This document shows, one piece after another, positions 16,591 to 24,805 of a stretch of DNA of 64,000 bases (position 1 is the stretch's first letter; the number at the start of each line of letters is the position of its first letter). This DNA comes from Arthrobacter sp. OAP107 (GTDB lineage Bacteria > Actinomycetota > Actinomycetes > Actinomycetales > Micrococcaceae): NCBI RefSeq assembly GCF_040546765.1, contig NZ_JBEPOK010000002.1, positions 62,001-126,000 of the forward strand, given 5' to 3'. The notes under the pieces are model-generated. The model had not been told where the DNA came from and ran no database searches. It worked only from the letters and a program-made list of their open reading frames with translations. A program made the position numbers and the translations under genes.

Positions 16591-17688
16591 GTGGCGGTCG
16601 ATTCAGCGGGACGGGTGCTCGATTTCCGGGCGGTACGGTTCCTTCACCCTGAGGACCATGTGTTCGCCCAAATGCTCGATGGCTGGCGCAACCAGCAGTT
16701 GAGCAGGAATCTGGCGTTTGGCACCATCGACTCCCGCGAACGGCTGGTGACGCGCTTCCAGGAATCCACGAACGAGTACCCGTGGCAGTGGACTCCGGCG
16801 CACGTGGATGAGTTCTTTGGGGATCTGCGCAGCGTCAAGCACGCCGCGCAGTCCACCATCCGTACCTATCAGGCAGCGCTCCGGGCGTTCTGCGCCTATG
16901 TGGCCTCGCCTGACTATGGCTGGGACCGGGTCTGCGAACAGTACTTCGGAACGCACCCCGCCCAGGTCTGTTTCGACTGGAACACGGCAGTCCACGCCCA
17001 GGCCAACGAATCGGCTCCGAAACGGCGCCCCTTTACCCGGCAGGAGCTGCAGGCATTCTTTGACCGTGCCGATGACGAGGTGGACCGGATTGCGACCCTG
17101 GGGCGCAAGGGCTGGCTGCCGGCCTACCGGGACGCGGTCCTTTTCAAGGTGGCCTACTGCTGGGGCCTGCGTCGTAACGAGGTCAGGCACCTGCAGACAG
17201 TGGACTTCTCCAGGAACCCGCACGCCCGGGAATTCGGCAAGCACGGAGTGCTCCAGGTCCGGTACGGGAAAGCCATGAAGGGTTCACCGCCCAAACGCCG
17301 CAGCGTCCTGACCGTGTTCGACTGGTCCGCGGAAATCATCGCCGACTGGCTGGAACAAGGCCACCCGCACATGACCGACAGTCTGGACCTGTTTCCCTCC
17401 GAACGCGGCACGCTCGTCTCCGAGGCCGCACTGAACCGCCGCTTCAACCGCTACTGCGAAGACCTGGGCCTCTCCCCCGGTTTGGACATCCACTCCCTGC
17501 GCCGCTCCTACATCACCCACCTGATCGAATCAGGCATGGACCCCTTGTTCGTCCAGCACCAGGCCGGACACGAGCATGCCTCCACCACAGCCCTCTACAC
17601 CTCCGTCTCCAGCGACTACCGCGTCAAAACACTGCGCCGCGCCCTGGACTCCACCATCCGAGACGCCCTGGCCGGAATGGGAGACTGA
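16591..17688 (+). CDS. Tyrosine recombinase, first gene of a three-gene module
   Basis: 365 residues from GTG 16591 with GGAGGG upstream. The N-terminal core-binding (SAM-like) domain covers about residues 40-130. The catalytic domain has all key residues: Arg in YCWGLRRNEVRHLQ, Lys in the KAMKGSPPKRRS hairpin, HSLRR (H-x-x-R), HQAGHEHASTTALYT with the second His, and Tyr as nucleophile. Six bases separate it from a small helix-turn-helix gene that overlaps a zinc-finger protein. The three-gene layout recalls TnpABC of Tn554, but the partners differ. Probably the active integrase or transposase of the element. Confidence 0.9.
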   Translation: MAVDSAGRVLDFRAVRFLHPEDHVFAQMLDGWRNQQLSRNLAFGTIDSRERLVTRFQESTNEYPWQWTPAHVDEFFGDLRSVKHAAQSTIRTYQAALRAFCAYVASPDYGWDRVCEQYFGTHPAQVCFDWNTAVHAQANESAPKRRPFTRQELQAFFDRADDEVDRIATLGRKGWLPAYRDAVLFKVAYCWGLRRNEVRHLQTVDFSRNPHAREFGKHGVLQVRYGKAMKGSPPKRRSVLTVFDWSAEIIADWLEQGHPHMTDSLDLFPSERGTLVSEAALNRRFNRYCEDLGLSPGLDIHSLRRSYITHLIESGMDPLFVQHQAGHEHASTTALYTSVSSDYRVKTLRRALDSTIRDALAGMGD

Positions 17689-17693
17689 ACCTC

Positions 17694-18026
17694 ATGAAAC
17701 GAGAGATCGACTACCGGTGGCGGCTTGCAGAACTCATGGCAGCCCGGGGAATGCACAACAGCACCGACCTCAGCCCCTCGCTGAAAGAACGCGGCATCGA
17801 ACTCTCCGCCTCCCAGGTCTACCGCCTCGTCACCCAACGCCCGGAACGCGTCTCACTCATGATGATCGCCGCGCTCTGCGACATCTTCTCCTGCGGACCC
17901 GAGGACCTGGTCACCGTCACGGCAACAGACGCCAGGGTCCGCAAGGTCGCCTCCGACGCCAACGTCGTGGACCTGAACAAGACCATCAGACCCAGACGCG
18001 CCCGCGTGATCCGCGATGACGACTGA
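17694..18026 (+). CDS. Small XRE-type helix-turn-helix protein of the recombinase module
   Basis: 110 residues. The N-terminal helix-turn-helix spans about residues 5-70 (WRLAELMAARGMHNSTDLSP and SASQVYRLVTQRPERVSLMM), followed by the Cro/C1-like IAALCDIFSCGPEDLV and a basic tail. It starts 5 bases after the recombinase stop and overlaps the next gene by 11 bases, so all three are co-translated. Likely a regulator or directionality factor for recombination; the TGCAT palindromes upstream of the module are candidate binding sites. Confidence 0.82.
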   Translation: MKREIDYRWRLAELMAARGMHNSTDLSPSLKERGIELSASQVYRLVTQRPERVSLMMIAALCDIFSCGPEDLVTVTATDARVRKVASDANVVDLNKTIRPRRARVIRDDD

Positions 18027-19512
18027 GATCACCCCGCGGTCTGGCGTCCGCGGCCGGCCCCGCACGGCCGGGGCCTTTACTTGCGACAGGTGCTCCCGGG
18101 CAGCCGGCAAACACCGTGCCAGCTGGCCAGAAGGCAGGATCTGCGGAACCTGCTTCACGGTCGCCATGCGCACCCAGGGAACCTGCCCCGGCTGCAGAAC
18201 AGAGCGCATGCTCCCGGGCAGGTCAGCTACCCACGGCGACCATCCAGTCTGCGTCGACTGCGCCGGCATCACCCAGGACTACCACTGCTCCGGCTGCGGC
18301 ACGGAAACTGAGCACTACCGCCAGAACACCTGCGCCCGCTGCGCACTCCGGAACGACCTCACGGCGCTGTTGCACGTCGACGAATCCCAGGGCACGGCAA
18401 CGACGGCAGCGAAACTGCTCGCCGCGCTCTGCGGAGCCCAGCGCCCCGAAAGCATCCTCACCTGGCTCAGAAGAACCGGCGTCCGCGAACTGCTCGAACG
18501 ACTCGCCACCGGAGACATCCCCCTCAGCCACGAAGCACTCGACCAGGAACCCAACAGCCTGCGGGTCGAACACCTGCGCAGCCTGCTCACCCACCACAAG
18601 CTACTCCCCGCCCGGGACCACTACCTCGCCCTCTTTGAGCGGTGGCTACCCGGCAAGCTCGACGACATCGATGACCCCGAGGTTCGGCGTCCCATTGAGT
18701 CCTTCGCCCGCTGGCACCACCTGCGACGCATCAGGAGCCTCTCCACAGACGGGAAGCCCACCCAGGGCCCCGTCCACAGCGCGAAGCAAGAAATCACCGA
18801 AACCATCAAATTCCTCACCTGGCTCAAACTCACCCACGGACAGATCGCCGCGTCCTGCGTTCAGGCCGACGTCGACGCATGGCTGGCAGACGGCCCCACC
18901 ACCAGGCACTCCATCAGAACCTTCTTCGTCTGGGCGGTAAAGAACCGGACCTGCACCAACATCACCATCGGATTCCGACAAGCCAAGACCGTGCCAGTTC
19001 TAGGCCAGGCACCGCGGCTCGCAATGCTCAAAGCCTGCCTGACCGACAATATAGATACCCTGCCCTACCGCGTCGCTGCCACCTTCCTGCTGCTTTACGC
19101 CCAGCCAGTCGTGAAGATCGCCGCGATGAAAAGCACAGATGTGATCCTCACGCCCGATGGCCTGCGACTGTCACTCGGCGACGGAGATCCAGCGCCCGTA
19201 CCGGAACCTTTCGCCTCACTGCTCACAGAACACCTGGCCTCACGCCCCAACATGCGCACCGGCAGCAGCTCGGGCAGCGAATGGCTGTTCCCCGGCTACC
19301 GCGCAGGGCAGCACATCCACCCCAACACCCTCATGGAACGGCTCCGGGAAACCGGCATCAACCTCCTAGGCGCACGCAACGCATCCCTCCGCGCCCTCGT
19401 CAACGAGGTGCCAGCGCCGCTCGTGGCCGAAATGCTCGGCTACAGCTACCAGGTGGCACAGAAGCACGCTGCCGCGGCCGCCGAGCCCTGGTCTCGCTAT
19501 CCAAGAATCTAG
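18016..19512 (+). CDS. Zinc-finger protein with a degenerate tyrosine-recombinase-like domain
   Basis: 498 residues. The first 115 residues carry at least five CxxC pairs (CDRCSR, CGTCF, CPGCRTERM, CVDCAG, CSGCGTETEH, CARCALR), probably zinc ribbons. Residues about 250-490 resemble a recombinase: a core-binding region, then YAQPVVKIAAMKSTDV where the catalytic Arg is replaced by Lys, NASLRALVNEVPAPLVAEMLGY where HxxR has lost its His and GH is GY, and no clear catalytic Tyr. It is therefore probably an inactive partner that helps DNA binding or synapsis. The fold assignment of the C-terminal half is inferred by pattern only. Confidence 0.7.
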   Translation: MTTEITPRSGVRGRPRTAGAFTCDRCSRAAGKHRASWPEGRICGTCFTVAMRTQGTCPGCRTERMLPGRSATHGDHPVCVDCAGITQDYHCSGCGTETEHYRQNTCARCALRNDLTALLHVDESQGTATTAAKLLAALCGAQRPESILTWLRRTGVRELLERLATGDIPLSHEALDQEPNSLRVEHLRSLLTHHKLLPARDHYLALFERWLPGKLDDIDDPEVRRPIESFARWHHLRRIRSLSTDGKPTQGPVHSAKQEITETIKFLTWLKLTHGQIAASCVQADVDAWLADGPTTRHSIRTFFVWAVKNRTCTNITIGFRQAKTVPVLGQAPRLAMLKACLTDNIDTLPYRVAATFLLLYAQPVVKIAAMKSTDVILTPDGLRLSLGDGDPAPVPEPFASLLTEHLASRPNMRTGSSSGSEWLFPGYRAGQHIHPNTLMERLRETGINLLGARNASLRALVNEVPAPLVAEMLGYSYQVAQKHAAAAAEPWSRYPRI

Positions 19513-19555
19513 GCGTCCCGGATAATCTCCGATGACAGCCCGGCCAATGGAGGCA

Positions 19556-19834
19556 ATGGTGGCAACAAAGGAAGAGATACAGCGGAGGCTTCAACGCATC
19601 CTCCGCTGGTTCCTTCCAGTGATGGTCATCATGCTGATCTCCACCGTCCTAAGCCTCTTTGGTGTCGATTCGGAGCCATGGCTCTGGACTCGGACCATTC
19701 TCCTCGGCATCGCCGTCGTCGTGATGGGCGTCCAAATAACCAGATTCTCGCTATGGCAGAGGGACGAGTACTGGCGAGAACGAGGAAGAGACCCTAAGCA
19801 TCCGGAGCGGTTTCCGTCGACCGACACTGAATAG
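19556..19834 (+). CDS. Small membrane protein (about 92 aa)
   Basis: Two hydrophobic segments: FLPVMVIMLISTVLSLF and TRTILLGIAVVVMGVQIT. The N-terminus is charged (TKEEIQRRLQRILRW) and the C-terminal tail is hydrophilic (QRDEYWRERGRDPKHPERF). GGAGG at 19549-19553 fits GTG 19559 best, with ATG 19556 directly before it; an ATG at 19532 without a ribosome site is in frame. No family recognised. Confidence 0.55.
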   Translation: MVATKEEIQRRLQRILRWFLPVMVIMLISTVLSLFGVDSEPWLWTRTILLGIAVVVMGVQITRFSLWQRDEYWRERGRDPKHPERFPSTDTE

Positions 19835-19919
19835 TTCCAAAGTGAATATGCACCGTTACCAGTAGGCGCGCCGAGAGGGGTAGAGCGACCCTCCGCGGCC
19901 GCTCAAGAAAGATTGTGTA

Positions 19920-20285
19920 TTGCCCCGGCCCAGCGCGGACCGGAGACCGCCCGGCGGACCGCCCTGGCAGCTCTATGGAGGTCGATCTTTGCCATGCGCG
20001 GGGAATGCTACCAACTTGCCACCCATGAGTTCCGCGGGATCCCGCCCCGAAGCAGTCTGCCGGATAGAAGCACTGTGGCGCGTCTGGGAACACCTCCGCA
20101 TGGACGGGGCAACAGGAATGAGTGTCTGGTGGAAAGACCACGCCGACCAACACATGAGCATTCTGCTGGACCCTCGCGGCTCGTTTCACAGGTGGGACAT
20201 GAAGTCCCACCGGGAACCAGAACACCTGGAACCAAAGAAAGCCCTGGAAGGCTGGTTCCCTGACGTAAGAGAGCTGAAACAGTAG
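19920..20285 (+). pseudogene. Truncated DUF4913-like protein
   Basis: Residues from about 44 on (EAVCRIEALWRVWEHLRMDG, then TGMSVWWKDHADQHMSILLD) match the DUF4913 gene of the conjugation locus at 54713-55135 (EAISRLEALWRAWEFLRLDG, TGMSVWWRDHADHHMSVLLS). The conserved N-terminal half of DUF4913 (YPSVAAFVSNKL and WCPQWWKH in the other copy) is missing and replaced by Pro/Arg-rich sequence without a ribosome site. It is therefore a 3' remnant rather than a working gene, probably from another conjugation module. Confidence 0.65.
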
Positions 20286-20306
20286 AGAATAATTCGCATA
20301 GACTCA

Positions 20307-20340
20307 AGCCTTGGTGACCAGAAAAACGGGCACCAAGGCT
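20307..20340 (+). terminator. Hairpin after the DUF4913 remnant
   Basis: AGCCTTGGTG and CACCAAGGCT form a perfect 10-bp stem around a 14-base loop, 20 bases after the stop. No T-run. Ends the upstream unit before the 257-residue membrane protein gene. Confidence 0.6.
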
Positions 20341-20360
20341 GTCTAACACCGGGGGGAATC

Positions 20361-21134
20361 ATGTGGCCGTTCCGAAGCAAGCACGTCGTACATGTCGACG
20401 TCGCCCTTATCTCGACGCACCCTGAAAAGCATCGAGGCACCTACAAGTTCAGCACAGATCCAGTTACCTCAGCCCCCAGAAAGGTTGAGTTCCTCGTTAG
20501 GCCGTTTAGATATTCGAATTCCGCCCGGACCAAGATCCTTGGGGAGCTAACCCACCTCTCCAAAAGGGACAGGAAACGTACCCAGATCAAGCTTTGGCGT
20601 GACAATACCGCATGCAAGCGATCAGAGACTGAGTACACGACTGTGCGCAGACTGAACCGGGTTCTACTGTTGGAGATCCTACTGATTCTCGCGGCCGCAA
20701 TATGGTACGCAGTCCTCCCGCAGGCTGATGCCGAGAAGATCATGCCAGGTGCTTCCCTGGCATCCATCGCGGCTAGTGCCGCCTTCCTGCTCGGCAACCT
20801 CGTGGCGAGAAACTCCAAGCCAGCTGCACCCTTTGAGTACACCAGGGAGCAGATACGATCATTCGTCATTTTCGTGGGTGGAGGTGTTTTGCTAGGCGTT
20901 GCGGTATATGCAAAGTTGCCTGAGCTCCTGCTGCCTGACTTACCAGAGCTCAAGTTCTTGACTGACGTCGCGCAAAGGATTTTGGCCATCCTGAGCTTTA
21001 TAACCACCGTCGTCGGAGCCGCATTTTCCGGTGCGTTTGACGTAGCGAAGTGGGTTATCGTTGAGGAATTCCAACGCGAAAGCAAGGCCGCGCGCGAACT
21101 CGTCGACGCTCTGGAACCTAGAAAACCCGTGTAG
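20361..21134 (+). CDS. Hypothetical membrane protein (257 aa)
   Basis: ATG 20361 with GGGGGGAA upstream. The first 100 residues are soluble and basic. Four hydrophobic segments follow (near residues 103-120, 130-150, 170-188 and 205-225), then a charged C-terminal tail (EEFQRESKAARELVDALEPRKPV). No domain recognised. The 5' part is less GC-rich than its neighbours, which fits acquired DNA. Function unknown. Confidence 0.65.
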   Translation: MWPFRSKHVVHVDVALISTHPEKHRGTYKFSTDPVTSAPRKVEFLVRPFRYSNSARTKILGELTHLSKRDRKRTQIKLWRDNTACKRSETEYTTVRRLNRVLLLEILLILAAAIWYAVLPQADAEKIMPGASLASIAASAAFLLGNLVARNSKPAAPFEYTREQIRSFVIFVGGGVLLGVAVYAKLPELLLPDLPELKFLTDVAQRILAILSFITTVVGAAFSGAFDVAKWVIVEEFQRESKAARELVDALEPRKPV

Positions 21135-21281
21135 AAGCGCCAGAAGGACCTCGAAGCCCAGCCCGATGACGCCGTCGCAAGCGCCAAGGCGGCAGGCGAC
21201 TCCTGGGACAAGGTTGGACGGGCGCATCGGAGCAGGTCATGTAGGCCACCCATGCGATGCTGGAACTCCACCCTTCGGTGG

Positions 21282-22733
21282 TCAGGCTATGTCGCGGACA
21301 AACCCCGTGGTGTCATCCTTGCATTCATCCAATCCTCGAGCATGAGCGATAAACGCATCAAATGCACGGATAGCCGCTGAACGGGCGCCGACTTTTCTGA
21401 CGTCTTCTTCGTCTAATACTTCAACGGTAAGCGCCGACAGTCCCGCCCTTGCATCGTTCGCGCCCATTGAGAAGCTGTATTCAGTCACAGCATTTTCTGC
21501 TGCATGGAGGTACTCTCGAGCAGCGGAGCCAGGTGCTGCGTCGTGGGGCGAAAGTGAGGCAGGGAGGACCAAGACCACTCTCGATGGGTTCACGATGTTG
21601 ACGAGGGACGCCACTGCCTGCCCCAGCGCTTCGCCTCCGACGCTAAAGGCCCAGCCTGCGCGGGTTAATTCGCCTGTCGCCAGGCGGCCCGGCGATTCAG
21701 CCGCCTCAGCGAAGGACTTAGCATTCGGTATTTCGGCGAGAATCCTCGCGGGTACTGAATAACAGTCCACATGCTCTGCCTTTCCGCAATGACATGGCGC
21801 GGCAAATCCGGAAGGGCTTCCAGGTGTGGCAGCACCGGCCGCGTGGGCATCCTCACCGAATCGTATGTGTACTTTTTGGTGCCCAGGTTCGGCAGCCATA
21901 CCTCCGCCACCCCGATACACCCGTCCGTCAACGATCAGTGCACCTCCGACACCATCAGTAAAGACCGCGATAATCGCAATGTCCCGTTCCTTATAAACGC
22001 TTCGGTAAAGCTCACGAACCGCGAGGACATTGACGTCATTGTCAACTACGACCGGAAGGTGAAGTCGTTCTCGGAGAGCGCCCAGCAGGTCGTAGTCCGT
22101 GTCGATCGGAAGGCCCATGTGAGTAGCCCCTATCAGGACGCCCTCTTTGACATGCGACGCCACCTCAACGCCGGCCGCCAACATGCGCCTCGGTGCCTCC
22201 TCCCCCATGTCTTGGGCGAGTTGTTGTTCAAGTTTTTGTACAAGTTTTTGAACATGTTCTGCCACGTTTCTAAATGTCGCACTCTTGGGAAGCTTGACAT
22301 GTTTTTCTACGAGAACATCTGTCCGCAACGTCATGATTACGCCGCTAAGAGCCGTGGGCCGGGAGTTCGCGTGCACGATTTTGATTCCCAGAAGTCCCCA
22401 TCGTCGGCTGCCCAGGCGTATGGGTTTCACCGGACGTCCCGCACGCTTATCCTTGTCGGACTGTAGCGGCCCCTCGGAGAGTAGCCCCAAATCAACCAAG
22501 GAGGCCACGGCTCTGCTGACAGCGCTGGGATTCAGCGCACGTGGCCGGCCAAGCATTGTTCCTCTTGCTATATCTGCACGCACCGCGTCATCTGGAGCCA
22601 CCACCATTGCCCTGACCAGCACGCTCGCCAGAACGCTGCGACTGACCCCCGATGCACGGACTAGATCCTCAAGGATTTCATCGAAGGCCTGATGGGGGGG
22701 AAATGCAGTCATGGGAAAAGGGTAACGAGGCAT
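21282..22733 (-). CDS. ROK-family transcriptional regulator
   Basis: About 483 residues. N-terminal winged helix (GRPRALNPSAVSRAVASLVDLGLLSE), then the ROK sugar-kinase fold: VVVDNDVNVLAVRELY, VFTDGVGGALIVDGRVYRGGGG (nucleotide site) and the zinc motif CHCGKAEHVDC. Typical NagC/Mlc/XylR-type repressor architecture. The start is uncertain: ATG 22733, ATG 22712 and TTG 22748 all lack a good ribosome site. No sugar genes are adjacent, so the inducer is not predictable. It is longer than usual (about 400) because of an extended N-terminus and an insert at 150-185. Confidence 0.85.
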   Translation of the reverse strand: MPRYPFPMTAFPPHQAFDEILEDLVRASGVSRSVLASVLVRAMVVAPDDAVRADIARGTMLGRPRALNPSAVSRAVASLVDLGLLSEGPLQSDKDKRAGRPVKPIRLGSRRWGLLGIKIVHANSRPTALSGVIMTLRTDVLVEKHVKLPKSATFRNVAEHVQKLVQKLEQQLAQDMGEEAPRRMLAAGVEVASHVKEGVLIGATHMGLPIDTDYDLLGALRERLHLPVVVDNDVNVLAVRELYRSVYKERDIAIIAVFTDGVGGALIVDGRVYRGGGGMAAEPGHQKVHIRFGEDAHAAGAATPGSPSGFAAPCHCGKAEHVDCYSVPARILAEIPNAKSFAEAAESPGRLATGELTRAGWAFSVGGEALGQAVASLVNIVNPSRVVLVLPASLSPHDAAPGSAAREYLHAAENAVTEYSFSMGANDARAGLSALTVEVLDEEDVRKVGARSAAIRAFDAFIAHARGLDECKDDTTGFVRDIA

Positions 22734-22995
22734 CACGATTATTTTCAACGAAGTATCTGAGTCTGCTCTCTAGCAACCCAAGAGTGCAGAACGTAAAATA
22801 ATACTGTGCCGCCGGAAGGAGTACTCCCCTTCCGGTACCAGCGAGGAATTCACTCTCGCTCTTCTCATCAGCCAAGAACTTCCTGGCCGTAAGGATAGGA
22901 GTGGTTATGAACCCAGCCGGTAAGAACCAACACGCTTCAGTAACAGTTACCCCAAATTCGGACAGTCGTCGCGGGTCCGGGCCGCGCGAAAAGCG

Positions 22996-23289
22996 CTACT
23001 TACCGTTCGCGAGATCGCTTTGCTTAACTACCTGGTCATCCTTGAGAGTTCTGCCCTGGAGAGCGAGCTCTCGAAGCCGCTGGTTGGACGCTTCGAGATC
23101 GGCCCGACGGGACTCGATCATTGCATCAGCATCTTGTGTCGCGACCCAGTCCTCGATTAATTGCCGCAGCTGTAAGGAGACACTCTTTCCGCTCGCCTCC
23201 GCCATGAGCTTGAAAGTTTCGGCCACCTCGGCCGGGACTCGGCTGGTAACGGGGGTCATGCCCGCCTCGTGCAAAGTCTTCCTACCCAT
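22996..23289 (-). CDS. Small ribbon-helix-helix-like DNA-binding protein (97 aa)
   Basis: Start ATG 23289 with GAAGGAGG upstream; a frame to 23382 runs through promoter DNA. The core TPVTSRVPAEVAETFKLMAE plus SLQLRQLIEDWVATQ fits a ribbon-helix-helix (CopG/Arc) fold: a beta strand around residues 12-18 followed by two helices, then a coiled C-terminal tail. A 26-bp palindrome lies 45 bases upstream of the start and is a good autoregulatory operator candidate. Possible roles are plasmid copy or partition control, or an antitoxin; no toxin is adjacent. Confidence 0.7.
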   Translation of the reverse strand: MGRKTLHEAGMTPVTSRVPAEVAETFKLMAEASGKSVSLQLRQLIEDWVATQDADAMIESRRADLEASNQRLRELALQGRTLKDDQVVKQSDLANGK

Positions 23290-23333
23290 AACGGTTCCTC
23301 CTTCATAAAGTCGGCGCAGTGGTCCCCGCGCAC

Positions 23334-23359
23334 GCTGATAAAAGTATACTCTTATCAGC
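23334..23359. promoter_or_regulatory. 26-bp operator-like palindrome
   Basis: Inverted repeat with arms GCTGATAA and TTATCAGC around AAGTATACTC; palindromic over its whole length except one base pair. It lies 45 bases upstream of the ribbon-helix-helix gene start. The centre contains TATACT, a good -10 sequence, so binding there would block transcription. Confidence 0.65.
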
Positions 23360-23445
23360 GCTACACAGAAGTTCAGTCGCATGTATAGCTTCTAATAAAA
23401 AACAATAGCTTCTGCAGGAGCTCTTGAGCTGGAAGGACGGAACCA

Positions 23446-23853
23446 ATGATGAGTGTTGTTCGCAGCTTCGACCCTCCCACTCAACCCCTACCCATACCCG
23501 TGATCCTCGTCATCGAGGATATGGTCGTGACAATATGGCCGATGCCGGTCGGCCAGCACTTCAGCGATACCGCAAGCCGACGCGTAGGAGATGCGCTTCG
23601 GCTCTCCCTAGCGGCGTTTCAGTGCACCTATGAACAGTTTGAAAGCGAGCTGGCGTTCCTCGCCCGGTTCAATGATCGCCCGCACTCAGCAAGGGCAGAC
23701 TTCCTGCTAGACGTGAAGCGCTACGTCGGCTCCCAGGCTCCCAATCCTGCAACGCTCGCAGATGAGCATGCACTTCGGCAACTCCTGAAAATGGACAATC
23801 CCTTGTTCATCCATTTTCTGGAAGCCCGTCGGGACTTTCAGCGCAGAAACTGA
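23446..23853 (+). CDS. Hypothetical protein (135 aa)
   Basis: ATG 23446 (or 23449) with GGAAGGACGG upstream. A mixed soluble protein beginning MMSVVRSFDPPTQPLPIPVI, with the helical stretches LRLSLAAFQCTYEQFESELA and ADEHALRQLLKMDNPLFIHF. No recognised domain, signal or membrane helix. It reads toward the terminator at 23882-23932 and is divergent from the ribbon-helix-helix gene, sharing its regulatory region. Function unknown. Confidence 0.6.
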   Translation: MMSVVRSFDPPTQPLPIPVILVIEDMVVTIWPMPVGQHFSDTASRRVGDALRLSLAAFQCTYEQFESELAFLARFNDRPHSARADFLLDVKRYVGSQAPNPATLADEHALRQLLKMDNPLFIHFLEARRDFQRRN

Positions 23854-23881
23854 ACCAATAAACCTCAATTGATGCACAAAT

Positions 23882-23932
23882 GCCTCCGGGGGAAGTGCTG
23901 GAGCGATGCCGCTCCAGCACTCGCCCGGAGGC
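23882..23932. terminator. Strong bidirectional hairpin between convergent genes
   Basis: A long stem (GCCTCCGGG with CCCGGAGGC; AGTGCTGGAGC with GCTCCAGCACT) and a six-base loop, between the 135-residue gene (rightward) and the secreted-protein gene (leftward). It serves both transcripts. Confidence 0.8.
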
Positions 23933-23946
23933 TCAAATGTGCTGCG

Positions 23947-24384
23947 CTAGAAGCGGCATGCATTTCCGGTGGTGTAGGTCCATTCGACGGGAGCGTTACG
24001 CTCGCCCTTCCGCCACTTGGCCTGGGGACAACCTTGGCGGTCGTGGGCGTTGTTCACGGTCTCAATCAGACGCTCCATCGCCCGATCCTTCTTCGATTTG
24101 GAAAGATCTGCGCCCAGGACGCCCTCGACAAGCGCCCGAGCGGGGTTCGCGTACTTCCGGACCGCCGGGAACCACCACGAGTTGAAAGTCTCGTAAAAGT
24201 CGCTGGTGGTTGCCCTGTCCCACGTCTTGGTGCAGACCACCTGGACCACTGGACCGCAATCTTTTGTAGGAGGAGCGGCCGTCGTCGGCAGAGCCATCGC
24301 AGTCAGCGACCCCAGGGCTAAAGAACCTGCAGGGGCAGTTACTACAAGTGCTCGCCTTTCGGTCTTCAGTGTCATGCTCCTCAT
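23947..24384 (-). CDS. Secreted small protein (145 aa), unknown function
   Basis: N-terminal signal peptide: basic start (LKTERRALVV), a short hydrophobic stretch and LPTTAAPP as probable cleavage region near residue 38. The mature part is about 105 residues with four Cys (CGPVVQVVC early, GCPQ and ACRF late), suggesting two disulfides. ATG 24384 is taken; ATG 24375 is also possible. It is transcribed away from the AAA+/E1-JAB operon, and its promoter side carries the same TATACCTTTA motif as that operon. No family recognised. Confidence 0.65.
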   Translation of the reverse strand: MRSMTLKTERRALVVTAPAGSLALGSLTAMALPTTAAPPTKDCGPVVQVVCTKTWDRATTSDFYETFNSWWFPAVRKYANPARALVEGVLGADLSKSKKDRAMERLIETVNNAHDRQGCPQAKWRKGERNAPVEWTYTTGNACRF

Positions 24385-24805
24385 GTCTGTTGCCTGCGGT
24401 GCTAACGTAAAGGTATACGCGCAAATGTGCTGAGTCTATACCTTAAGCTGCGGAAGCGAGTTGTCTCGTGATGATTGGAGACGGGGAGCTGCTGACGGAG
24501 GCGGGCGGACGTCTCCCGCGAGGACCAGAGCGTCCCACTGGCCATCCCCGCGATGGGCAACGTCCCGCCCTGCGGGCCAACCACGGGTTACGACTGCGTT
24601 GAATCTGATGGTGCCTCAGAACGAATAAATAGGTATTGACTCAGCAGCGCAACAGGTATACCTTTATTTCAACGCCCAGAGCCGCCAACGCGGACAAAGC
24701 GACAATCCCACGAGCACAACCCCGGACAATCAGGAACCAACACCCTCAGGGGCGGACCCAAAACAGCCCACAGTGTTGGCAACGAACCCAGAAATGAGGT
24801 GCCCC
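24385..24805. promoter_or_regulatory. Divergent control region with repeated TATACCTTTA motif
   Basis: TATACCTTTA occurs on the minus strand at 24417-24408, facing the secreted-protein gene, and on the plus strand at 24657-24666, facing the AAA+ operon. TATACCTTAA is at 24437-24446. A -35-like TTGACT is at 24636-24641, 15 bases before TATACC, so the third copy probably includes a -10 element. The ribbon-helix-helix palindrome contains the related TATACTCTTA. A shared regulator is possible. Confidence 0.5.
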
